Assembly (NCBI GenBank): GCA_036583965.1
Contig: JAZBQD010000013.1
Coordinates: 4,380,144 to 4,444,143, forward strand
DNA length: 64,000 nucleotides
Direction of reading: 5' to 3'
Origin: Prunella strophiata
Lineage: Eukaryota; Chordata; Aves; Passeriformes; Prunellidae
Positions 1 through 46,153 of this stretch are shown piece by piece (position 1 is the stretch's first letter; the number at the start of each line of letters is the position of its first letter). The notes below the pieces were generated by a model. It made no database searches. It was not told where the DNA came from and saw only the letters and a program-made list of their open reading frames with translations. A program made the position numbers and the translations under genes.

Positions 1-84
1 CATCTCCTTGTGCCCACAAATGTTGTTGATACCCAGAGCGAGCTCCAGCATCACATCTTGGCTGTGTCTAACCCAACAGTCCCA

Positions 85-839
85 AAATGTTCTGCAAGCA
101 TGAGACAGTAAAAGCAGACATCCAAAAGAAGGAAGTTTTATTGGAGGCAGTGCTGGGAGAGGCCCAGAAGACCCTGTGCCCCACATCCCTGGGACAGCAA
201 GCTGGGAATATCTCTGTAGGGTGGCCCCACTGATGCTGTGGGGGAAATGCAAGCACAGAGAGCTCCCAAAGCCTCCAACATACAAGCTCAGAGATGGATA
301 TAGTGCTTGACCTAAGACCTGGAGAATGCTTGAATAGTTTACAATAGACTAGTGAAACAGACATGAAATAAGAATAAAGATTTGTAGTTTCAGCAGAAAT
401 ATGTTTTAAGCAAGTAGATCTAGGCCTCATATAAGTGAACAAATATGCTAAGCAAGATAGTAGAATACAGTTAAAGTTTAGCAATAGAACTTGTAGAGTT
501 GATAAAAAGTAGAAGATGCAGCAATAAGTTTCTGTAGTTAAATGATTGGATAGAAAAAGACACATTGTGGTAAGTTGTGTAAAATGTAGCAATTAACAAT
601 TGGTTATGAAGATGCTAATGAGCTTTGTGGAAGTAGCTGATTGGATAATAAATTTATAAAAAGACATTGTAATTAGAATTATAACAGCATCTGATACAAG
701 GCTTCTAACATGATGGCTTCTAACGTGATGGGTTTGGGTGTAACAACCTTACAGTCTCACCCTTCCATGAGGCTGATTTTGTAATAAATCATCTTTTCAA
801 CACCTCTTCAGCCAACCCCATCCTTCTGTGTCCTGAACA
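85..839 (+). mobile_element. LTR-like endogenous retrovirus fragment
   Basis: The 3' portion resembles an R-U5 region of passerine endogenous retrovirus LTRs: an A/T-rich body, a polyadenylation signal AATAAA at 783-788, then a C-rich U5-like stretch ending in ACA near 839. No gag, pol or env reading frame is present, so this is a solo LTR or a truncated copy. The left boundary is uncertain. The 174-codon open frame at 68-592 on the opposite strand is a by-product of this element and has no recognisable domain. Confidence 0.5.
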
Positions 840-940
840 ATCCTGCTGCCTTTCTGTGCCTTTGCAGGGTGTCCCTTGGTGTCCCTGCCACATGGGACAG
901 GCTGGGGACACCTCCTGGGCTCCTTCCCAGGACATGGCTG

Positions 941-1600
941 TGCTCTTCCTGAGGTGATCCTGGCCCAGTCTGGGGACATGTCCTCAGCTCTTCCTGAGGT
1001 GATCCTGGCCAGCCTGGGGACACATCCTCAGCTCTTCCTGAGGTGATCCCAGCCCAGCCTGGGGACACATCCTCAGCTCTTCCTGAGGTGATCCCAGCCC
1101 AGCCTGGGGGCACATCCTCAGCTCTTCCTGAGGTGATCCCAGCCCAGTCTGGGGACACATCCTCAGCTCTTCCTGAGGTGATCCTGGCCAGCCTGGGGAC
1201 ACCTCCTCAGCTCTTCCTGAGGTGATCCCAGCCCAGTCTGGGGACACATCCTCAGCTCTTCCTGAGGTGATCCTGGCCAGCCTGGGGACACCTCCTCAGC
1301 TCTTCCTGAGGTGATCCCAGCCCAGCCTGGGGACATGTCCTCAGCTCTTCCTGAGGTGATCCTGGCCAGCCTGGGGACATGTCCTCAGCTCTTCCTGAGG
1401 TGATCCCAGCCCAGTCTGGGGACACATCCTCAGCTCTTCCTGAGGTGATCCCAGCCCAGTCTGGGAACACATCCTCAGCTCTTCCTGAGGTGATCCTGGC
1501 CAGCCTGGGGACATGTCCTCAGCTCTTCCTGAGGTGATCCCAGCCCAGTCTGGGGACACATCTTCAGCTCCTTCCATGCTCTTCCTGAGGTGATCCTGGC
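941..1600. repeat. Minisatellite, 44/45-bp unit, about 14 copies
   Basis: Each unit contains AGCTCTTCCTGAGGTGATCC followed by either CAGCCCAG or TGGCCAG and then a GGGGACA-type stretch. Unit starts fall near 986, 1030, 1075, 1120, 1165, 1209, 1254, 1298, 1343, 1387, 1432, 1477, 1521 and 1566. Units with the TGGCCAG form are 44 bp; most others are 45 bp. The 45-bp period equals 15 codons, so several frames stay open across it; these are not genes. Confidence 0.93.
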
Positions 1601-2579
1601 TCAGCAGCCACACAGAGCCAGCCTTTCTGTTGGGCTTCCCAACTCTTCATTGCTCTGGAGCTGATTTTCCCACCTGGTTTCCAGTTCCCAAAGCATCTCC
1701 CCTCGAGGCTGGGACACAACCCCACAGCTCCCCTGGGCCAAACACCTCCCACCAACCTCACTTCCCTGGGAACAGGGTGGAAGTTCCACCTCGTTGGGCA
1801 TTCCCAATGCCACCCCAGCACCCACCAAGGTCACTTTGAAATCTGCCTTGATGGGAAGGTGACCCCAGGAGAGCAGGGCCCTGGGGGACCCAGGCAGCTG
1901 TGGAGCAGACAAAGCCACAGCCCCAAACTCAGCTCAAGCTCAGCCCATCCCTACCTTCCCCCCTGTGAGGTTGCACCTCTTCTGCTACAGCAGAAACCAA
2001 TAAAAATTCAATTATAGGCATCAAGTAGAAGCAAAAAAATCAGATAAAACTGCCCCAAACCCAAAAATGCATTAAAATAGGTGGGCACTCCCTTTCCCTT
2101 GAGAGTGTGTGGCATTCATTAGCCATAAATTGGCACTCAAAAATGGGAGAGCACAGCTAGGCAGGGATTTTTTTTTTTTTCTCCTTAGATCCATGGCTTT
2201 GGATACTTGTCTGTATTCCCTCCCACATCAGAATTCCCACACATTCCCACCCACATTCCCAGAGGCTGACACACAGGTATACCTCTTTAGTTAATTAGAA
2301 TTACTTTTAATTAAAAATATATGTAAATTATATAGAGTGTGCACAGCTTGGAGAGGAAAAAAAAAGAAGAAAAGAAAGCAAACTTCCATTTCAATAAAAA
2401 TTTGAACCTCTTGGAATCAGCTGCTTTTGTGACATCCTTGGAGTTATTGGAACTCCCATGTATAAATAAATAGGACCAGGAAATTTTACACCTGAAATAT
2501 TCTGCAGTAGACAGTTTTCCTTGCACAAATTTGCTTTTCCTTCTCTTTTTGCCTCCACCACTCCCAGCCTCTCATGATC
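1601..2579. other. TBX5 downstream flank, no gene seen
   Basis: Unique-looking sequence between the minisatellite and the presumed end of TBX5. It is moderately GC-rich up to about 1980, then AT-rich (TTAATTAGAATTAC-type words around 2290-2330). I see no exon, RNA gene or mobile element here. Confidence 0.4.
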
Positions 2580-2642
2580 ACTTTCTGCCCCTTTTAAACA
2601 CATTTATTTAATATCTCACTTCACACACCCAGACTGATATCC

Positions 2643-2673
<31 letters not shown>

Positions 2674-3753
2674 CCTTTTTCTTTTGGAGAGGAAGCAAAG
2701 GAACACAGGAGAAAGTGAAAGCCTGGGATTGCAAACAAGCGTCATCATCATTTTGGTGAGCAAACTTTTTCCTCTCAATGTCTGCATCCTCTCCCCCCTC
2801 TCCCCCTGTGGCAGCTGGCTCAGAGCCTGGCTTTCCACATGCTGCTAAAAATCCAGCAGGACTCAAGCTGGGGATGTTTGCAAGCCTGGAAATAACCCCA
2901 CGCTTCTGTCAGAGATGACTGAGGGACCAGGAAAGACCAGGAGATGGGAAGGGAAGAGGAGTGAGAGAATTACAAGTGGGAAAGGAGATGAGGGGATGGT
3001 TTATGGAATGGTTCCTGGAGAGAATTTTGGGGAATTTGTAAGGAAACACAGCTCCCTGTGGGAGTAATTTCCCTCTTGGTACAATGCCTGTGTGAGGTAG
3101 GTACTGGATTTATTTATTTGGGGGTTCTCAGTACCTCTTTCTGTTGAAAAGTAAAGATAACACTAACTAAAAAAAAAAAAAAAGAAACACCACTCCAAAA
3201 TCCACCCTTGGTAAAAAGGGCCAGTATCTTTTTCTTTTTCTTTTCTTTTTTTTTTCTGAGAAAATGGAAAGAAAAAAAATATATATTATTATTTATTATA
3301 TAACATTGTCAACATCAACACCACAAAAAAAAAAAAAAAAAAAAAAAGTAACTTCCTAATTGTTCTTGTTCAAGCATTCTGACCGTGGTGAGAAAGGCAG
3401 CAGGAGTTTGGTGTCCCTTGGAGAACAAAAAGAGCAGAAGGGCAGGGGGGGGACGAGGGTGGTGGCAGCAACACAAACTGGGTGGGACCGTGGAGGGACA
3501 GAAGTGTGCTGGGCTGTTGGCTTTTCTTTTGAAACAAAAGAAAACAAAAGTGGGGGTCAGGGCAAGTCACAGCGAGGCCGATGACTTCCAGCCGTGGTTT
3601 CAGTCAGTGTCCGTCCCTCTTGAGTGCTAGCGGTGAACATTCACTTCAAGGAGTCTTGCAAAACACTTTGTTATCAACAGGGGGATTCTTTTCCTTTTCC
3701 TTCTCCCCTTTGCTGGGATTTTCCCGTGGCTCTGGCACTCCCTGCCCCCCTGG
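2580..3753 (-). other. TBX5: TBX5 3' UTR (end estimated)
   Basis: Sequence directly after the stop codon on the minus strand, with no further open frame of interest. It contains two long A or T homopolymers (3323-3347 and about 2645-2673) and a short ATATATTATTATTTATTATA block. The end is uncertain: AATAAA hexamers on the minus strand occur at 3297-3292, 3118-3109 (two overlapping) and 2608-2603. The last is followed by a G/U-rich stretch (GGGAGTGGTGG), so I took it as the main site. That gives a UTR near 1.2 kb. Confidence 0.45.
2603..2608 (-). terminator. Candidate TBX5 polyadenylation signal
   Basis: TTTATT on the plus strand reads AATAAA on the minus strand. About 30-45 bases downstream on that strand lies GGCTGGGAGTGGTGGAGG, a plausible G/U-rich downstream element. 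The alternative at 3292-3297 has a U-rich but not GU-rich follow-up. 3' end reads would decide. Confidence 0.35.
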
Positions 3754-39974
<36,221 letters not shown>

Positions 39975-42349
39975 GTTACGAGCTTCCTTGGCCGGATCCC
40001 CCACTGCAGGCACACATCGGGAGAGAGCAGAGATAAGAGACGCACAAGTCAATGCTGACGTTTAATAAAAGATAGATTTTTATCGGGCGGGGTGGCTCCG
40101 AGCGAGCGACAGCAGCGCCGACCATCCCAGCACTCACTTCAGCCTGCCCAGGGAGGGAGCGAGGCCCTTTAACTTTGGGAGAGGGAGAAATAAAGACTTT
40201 TATTTATTATCGCAGCCCGCAAGGGATGATAGGATTTGGGGGGGGCTCGGGGGGGTGGGGAGGGAGGGGAAGGGGGAGGCGGTATTATTGAATGCATCTT
40301 TTGGAAAAGGTAAACAGCGTTTTAGGGCTGCCTGGCAGCACGCGGGGAGCGAGGCACCCGAGGGGCTGTGGAACGAGCAGCTCGTGGCACAAATGACTCT
40401 GGAGGTCGGGGGATTCGAGGTGGGGGCTCCAGAGCCTCCCCCGAGGCTTGGCCACCTCCAATTCCTCCCGGCTCGGGGGGTTTAAAGTCCCAACTTTGCT
40501 CCCAGGGAAGTGGAAGCTTTCACCCCGCTCCGGTTTGGAGCAGGAAAACACCGCTGACACACGAGGCCACTTCTAGCACCCAATTCCCAAGGAAAATTCA
40601 ACTTTTTGCACCTCTTATAGAACAGGAAAAAAATTTTAAAAGCCTATTCTTCTCTTACCCCGGGCAGTTACAAGAAAAGCAAAGGATGGACGAGAAAATT
40701 ACAATATAAAAGTGCAAATAAAGCAATCGGACAAACGCTGCGCGAGGTAACGAGGACTCGGGCTGGTGAACGGGGGGTGGAATTGGGGCTGGAATGAACT
40801 AAGCCATAACATTTCGGATAAAACTGCACCAGCAGAGAAAACGAGCTTAAAAATTACAAGGTTTATATCTGATGTGAGTAACCGCAGTGAGTTTTAAAAC
40901 TGTAGTTTGACTTAGCTTTAAAGGCTCTATCAGGAATGGTAAAAGTTTCATAGCAACACAAAAAGAAACCCCAAAAAAGATAAAAGTCATTAAATTATCT
41001 GTTAGGATTTTATTGTTCTTAAGGAGTTCGGAGTTTTAGCTGCTTTAAAAAAATATTTCTTGCATGTTTTCAAAGAAGGGGATTCAGTTTTGAAAGGCCA
41101 ACCATATGGAGGCAATATTGGGTTTAAATACATGAGAATGTTTTTAAATGAGTTCTTCGCCCTGCAACGATATTTGAAAGCTGTTCAAAATCAAGCAGAG
41201 AGAGCGAAAAAAAGGCAATTCTCCTTTAAAAGCGAAGGAAAATTGGGAGTGGAAGGGAGGGGGGAGAAAATGATCTTCCCCGCTAGTGGTGGGTAACGCA
41301 CACACGGACGGATATATAATTTAAAAGGACAAAAAGCGAGGGGACTCCAGGTCCGCACCTCTGGAGCTGCAGCTCGTGCGGACACGGCCCGTGCCCGATC
41401 CCTCCCTCCTTCCCTCTCTTCCCAAAGGTTTTTTTTTCCCGGCCCGCACCGGCCACAGAGCCAAGGGCGAAGCGAAAGCGCGGAAAGTGCGCGGGGCGCT
41501 GCGGGAGCCGCTGCGCCGGGCCCGGGCCCAGCCCGTGGGGGCAGAGCCGCAGCTCCAGGGACCATTTAAGGCTTTTCTCTTCCCCTCCTCCTCCTCCCAT
41601 ATTTTTTTTTTTTTTTTTCTCCTGGACTGTTGTGGTGTCTTGTTTGTTTGGGTTTTTTTTTTTTTTTTTTTTCCCTTGGGAAGTGCCGCTTATGCATTTT
41701 TTAATCGATTTCCCTCCAGCTTGGAGCTATGGTTCCCCTAGAGCTGGCAAGGTTAGGGGGTAGAGCGAGGGAAAATAACAATAAAAATCCCTAAAGCATG
41801 TTTATTAAAACAAAGAGGGACCCAGCCATGGCAGCGCAGCCCAGCCCAGCGAAGCCTCCTCGATGCTCTCCGCGCCCAGACATAATTAAACAGATATAAA
41901 AATAATCGTAATTTTAAAAACAGAGGGTGTGACGACAAAAAATAACCCCACAACTAAGAGCATTTGGCGATCCGTGGCTTCTAATTTATCTCCTTTTTTT
42001 TCCCCTTAAAAGAGCTTCTGAGAAGAAATGGAGCTTGACAGAACCAGGCCGCGGTGGCTGGATGAAAAATACATCTCGCTTCGCTAAAGTAGCGCCGAGT
42101 GGGTTTGCGGGAGGGGAAAAAAAAAAAACCCACAAGGGGGGAAATTTTAAAAAATCAAACCGAATCACCACCCTCTGCTTTTGTTCCGGCTTCGCCTCGG
42201 GCCCCCTCCCCAGGCGCAGGGAGCAGCCCCCGCTCCTCGCCCGGCTCCCGAGGCCCCGCGGTGCCCCCGGGCAGCCGCTCCCGCACCCGCACACACGCAG
42301 GACAGACGCCGAGCCCGACGGACAGACATGGCAATGGAAGAGCCGTTAC

Positions 42350-42389
42350 CTTGCTCGTTGAGTTCCATGCAATCAATGCATCTCCACAT
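42350..42389 (-). CDS. Candidate alternative 5' coding exon of TBX5 (N-terminal extension)
   Basis: On the minus strand an ATG at 42389 opens MWRCIDCMELNEQ and runs to a donor CAAG|GTAACG with last exon base 42350. Spliced to exon 2 at 40003, the single leftover G plus TG gives a valine codon, and the 29-nt exon 2 leader ([10 protein letters not shown]) stays open into MADSEEG in frame. The sequence context of both ATGs is weak. The exon's 5' end is unknown and splicing is unproven. Confidence 0.3.
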
Positions 42390-42550
42390 ATATAATGTGT
42401 GTGGCTCTATTTTCCCCCGTTTGCAATGGAAATTACAATGGGATCAGGCTTCTCGTGTGCATGTTTCCTTTTATTTATTTATATTTGCGGATCAGCATGT
42501 GAAAACCCAGCCTGGAAGAAAAAAATCTATCCAATGCAAGCCTGCTTCTC

Positions 42551-42571
42551 TCTCTCTCTCTCTCTCTCTCT
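42551..42571. repeat. TC dinucleotide repeat
   Basis: About ten TC units on the plus strand, reading GA repeats in the TBX5 direction, about 200 bases upstream of the candidate exon at 42350. Confidence 0.9.
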
Positions 42572-42738
42572 CCCCTGCTCTCTCCAAACACTTCCAGGTT
42601 GTCAGACGCGCTAGAAAGGATCCTGAGACCAAGATAAAGCCCCCACCCCCACCCTTTTCTCAGCCTGATCTGATGCAGTTCTCCCCAGCTCACTCTTGCT
42701 GCTGCCCAGCTAAAAATAATTTAAAAATTAAAAATACT

Positions 42739-42778
<40 letters not shown>

Positions 42779-43965
42779 AGAGAGCGCGAGAGGGCGAAAG
42801 AGCGGAAAAAGAAAACAGCACCCTCTCGGAAGAAAAAAAAAAAAAAAAAAGAAGAAGAAAAAAGTTTGGGCCGGCTGGTAAGCCCCGCTCCTCCGGGCAG
42901 GTTCGCGGCGCTGCCGCTGTGCGCGGAGCCGGGCGCGGAGCGCGGAGGAGCCGAGCGGAGCGCGGAGGTGACGTGGGCTCGTCCAGCTCCGCTCGCCAAG
43001 TGCCGGGACCCGCTGCCCAACCAGCTGGGATCCTGCTCCGGAGAGACTCCCTCTCCCACAGCCCTCCCTCCCGCCCCCTCCCCCCCAAACCTCCTTCTCC
43101 AGCCTATTTTTCTGGCCGGCAAACAAGAACAAGGCACAAAGACAATCATCAAACTCCGCAGCAACCCTCCCCCTCTCCTTTACCTCCTTCCCCGCTCCCT
43201 CCCTCCTTCCCTCCCTCCCTCCTCCATCCATCTCTCCCAACCAAAGAGAAAATTCAGCGTCTGGGAATATCCTGCCACCCCCCCCAGCCCTAAATGAATC
43301 GCTGGCTCCGCTAACCTCGCACCACCCCCAGTTCCCCCCTCCCGCCCTCAAAGGCAGCCCGGAGGTGTGGATTTAAACCCAGCTCTAAATTTGCTGGTGC
43401 TCACAGAGGCCTTTTATTGGGGGGTGCGGGGTGTTCCCCTAAAATAGATTTTCCTGATGAGTACAATCCCCCCAAAAAACTGCGGCGGAGCGGGACGGAA
43501 AGCCCCGGGGTGTGTGCGCGGGGCTGTGTCCCTTGTCCCCGCTTGTGGCCGCATCCAGGCTCCTTCCCCTGCCCTTTGCCATCCTCTTCCTCACCCCTCC
43601 GGGCCGCAGCCCCCCGGAGCTCAAATAATCAAGCCGTCAGCGAGGAGCGGGGCTGGGGGTTTATCTGCATCTTCCTTCGCTCTCCCTCTCTTTTTTTTTT
43701 AATGTATTATTGGGAGGGTAAAGTTGAATAGGTCAGCGCAGGGTAAACAGCCTCCCTGTCGCATTCTGCAGGCTGAAGAGAACCAGATTGGCGAGGCGGA
43801 TTTTTGATAAGACTCGGAATAAATGGCATGGTTCAGATCTGCTCTGCCCACCCTCCTCCTCCTCCTCCTCCTCCTTGCTGCTGCCCCCACCCTCTGCTCG
43901 CCCCCCACCCATCAAAAAAAAAAAATATATATATATATAATCCCTCACTCTTTTCTGCCTTTCAA

Positions 43966-44006
<41 letters not shown>

Positions 44007-44778
44007 GCGTTTCGAGGAAGTTTTCGGCAAATCCACCCTCGCTCCCAGCTCTCGCAGGGCGCGATAACACCGGAGCCCTCCGAAAGTTTGAGGTGAGGAA
44101 GGGGAAAGTCTGGGGGCGAGCGGCTCTCGGGGAGGGGGATCCGTCTGCGGGTGTAGTTTGGCATCTCCCAAACCCTTCCCATGTGCGCGCCAGTCCCAAC
44201 AGCTACTTGAGAAGAAACAGCCAACAGTAAACGCTTGCAAATAAGAATAATAAAATAACTGCACTTGTAGCCGCGGAGAATAAGCCAGAGAATGCTACTT
44301 AAACAAACAGAGCCAAGCTTGTCCCATATTTCATGATTTTTCGAGGGGAAAGGAGCCGTGGAACCCTCCCGAGCACAAATAAACGCGGCAGCCAAGCGGG
44401 CGCTGCTTCCCCCGCGGGAGCGGCCCCAGCCCGGCCTGGGGCGAGCGGCCCCTCCTCGGAGCCCTTCCCCTGGCCTGGGCTGTGCTCCGAAAGGTGCAAA
44501 TCCACGGCAAAGCGGGGAAAGGCAGCGAGCAGGCGGGCACGGAGCTGCGGGAACGCGCGGGGAGCGCGGCCGGCCCCGCGCCGCACGCGTGCCGCCAGCA
44601 TCCCCCAAACCAGAGGGGATTGTTCCCTAAAAAAAAAAGAAGCAAAAGCAACGAGGAGAAAGGTTTCTCGCAGAGAGCAAGAGCTTCCCTCCCCTCGGCG
44701 GAAAGAAAGGGAGAAGTGAAAATCCTGAAGTTCGGAAGAGCGAACCCGAGCACGGCCGCTGCCTAGAAAAGCACTCAC

Positions 44779-45625
44779 CTCTCCAGTGCCAAACTAGCTC
44801 TCAAACACCTTGAAGACAAGTTGAAAACGATGCAAATAAATCGAATTTATTTCCGTCTGCAGGTTGGGGGGGGAGGAGTGGACAAGCAGGGAAAGAAAAA
44901 AAAAAAAAAAAAAAAGAAAAAAAAAAGGGAAAAAAATAAATAAAGCAGCTGGGGAAAAAAAAGGACGGCAAATTCAGGCTCCCCCAGGACTGGAAGGGCA
45001 AGGCGAGGAGCCTTCCAGCTCGAAGCCGGTTTGTGGTCTCAGACAAATTAAATATTACTGTTTATTACCAGCCATACTCCGATAAAATAAAGAGAGTTCA
45101 AGGCGATAGCTGCTATCTCACGAGCTTTGCTCCTATAGGACACGGAGACGTCACCAACCACGCAACTGGCCTATTCTGTCATGGTTGACTGCAGCAGTAA
45201 TGGAAGGTTAATTTGTATTATTCTCCTCTTTTTAAAGCTCTATCAGGGAGATTCCTGCGCTATTTTTTTTTTATTTTCTTTTCCCCAAAAGCAATCCATT
45301 CAGTGAAATGCAAAATAACCGTGGCTGGGTGTGTGCGACCTCTATATGATGTATGTTTATGTATATAAATATAGATATTCGCAAGGCAGACTTGGACACG
45401 CGGGTGTGAGGGGATTTTTATCATTTACGAGATTCACGGAGCCGCTGGAAACGTCAGGGAAACCCTCCCGTCCTCGGAGCAGAAAAGGGGGAAAGCAGAA
45501 GCAAAACTCCCGCTTCACCACAAGTGAAATAATCCAACGGGATTGGCATTATTCAGCTGAATTTCTTTTTCTAAGCAAGTAATTCTGTGAGGGTGAGCAG
45601 GAAACTTGTCCAATGAACGCTCAGG
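44779..45625 (-). other. Candidate untranslated first exon of TBX5
   Basis: A strong minus-strand donor GGAGAG|GTGAGT has its last exon base at 44779, 4.8 kb upstream of exon 2. As I recall it, human TBX5 exon 1 lies about 4.5 kb upstream of exon 2, which fits. The start is placed about 25-30 bases below a TATA-like CTATATATAG (45651-45660), which is inference. An A-rich tract at 44889-44930 lies inside the proposed exon, a reason for caution. Confidence 0.35.
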
Positions 45626-45700
45626 CGCCTCTGGAAGCAAGCACGCTGGGCTATATATAGTAAATGATAACCTGGTTATTTGCACGGATTCAAGTGTGCT
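45075..45700. promoter_or_regulatory. Candidate TBX5 promoter region with cardiac factor motifs
   Basis: Within about 600 bases there is a perfect MEF2 palindrome CTATATATAG (45651-45660) that could double as a TATA box, an NKX2-5-type TCAAGTG (45690-45696), a T-box core GGTGTGA (45403-45409), GATA words at 45080-45083 and as an inverted pair at 45105-45108 and 45114-45117, and a CRE-like GACGTCAC (45147-45154). Function is inferred from motif content and from position next to the candidate first exon. Confidence 0.4.
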
Positions 45701-46072
45701 TCGGGAACTAATTATTTGCTCTGATTAAATTAAAAAATATATAGGGGAAAAAAGAAAAGAAAGAAAAAAAAAATGTAGCAAGTCCAGGCGATTATTTGCC
45801 AAATGAGATTGACAAGGGAAAAAAAAAAAAAAAAAAAATCAAAACCCTCCAGATCCCTCCAAGTGCAGCCAGTGGCTGCAGAGATGCCGCTGGCGCTGCC
45901 CCGTGTCCCAGCTCTCCCTTAATCTGGAGGAATTTTGGGATGCACACGCGGTGGTAGCAGGAAGATTTCACTCGAATTTAAATAATAATAATAAAAAGAA
46001 AAATAAAAGTAAAATATATATATACACACAGAGAGAGAGCAAAAGGCGCTAAAGCGTTTTTTCCTCCAACAG

Positions 46073-46153
46073 AAAAAGAGAGGAGGAGAAACAGGGAGCG
46101 AGGAAATAAAGAGCAACACCTGAGGAAGAGCGAGGAGACTGGAGGCTGCCCAG
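46073..46153 (+). ncRNA. Candidate antisense exon (TBX5-AS1-like)
   Basis: On the plus strand, TTTTTTCCTCCAACAG ends at 46072 and a strong donor CAG|GTGAGT follows 46153, bounding an 81-base segment. A CTAAA branch-point-like word lies about 20-25 bases upstream of the acceptor. Mammals have a lncRNA transcribed divergently from TBX5. The position here, just upstream of the candidate TBX5 promoter, fits. There is no transcript evidence. Confidence 0.2.

Larger units (their letters stand above)
40004..44778 (-). other. TBX5 5' region / presumed intron 1
   Basis: Sequence between the exon 2 acceptor and the nearest candidate first exons. It holds AT-rich GATA-dense stretches (40560-41300), CpG-rich segments (41360-41560, 42180-42340, 42890-43330, 44380-44600), a TC repeat at 42551-42571, an A34 tract at 42743-42776, an AT repeat near 43925-43939 and a T34 tract at 43972-44005. 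No conserved coding exon is evident apart from the candidate at 42350. Confidence 0.5.

Noticed and set aside
68..592. A 174-codon minus-strand frame at the left edge
   Set aside because: Lies within the LTR-like fragment, antisense to it, with no recognisable retroviral or cellular domain.
808..1613. Several overlapping frames of 60-116 codons with a 15-residue repeat
   Set aside because: Direct product of the 45-bp minisatellite; all frames are equally open.
42737..43351. Arginine/glycine-rich frames of 100-204 codons upstream of exon 2
   Set aside because: They depend on poly-A/poly-T runs read as poly-F or poly-K and on CpG-rich DNA. Sequence errors in the homopolymers would break them.
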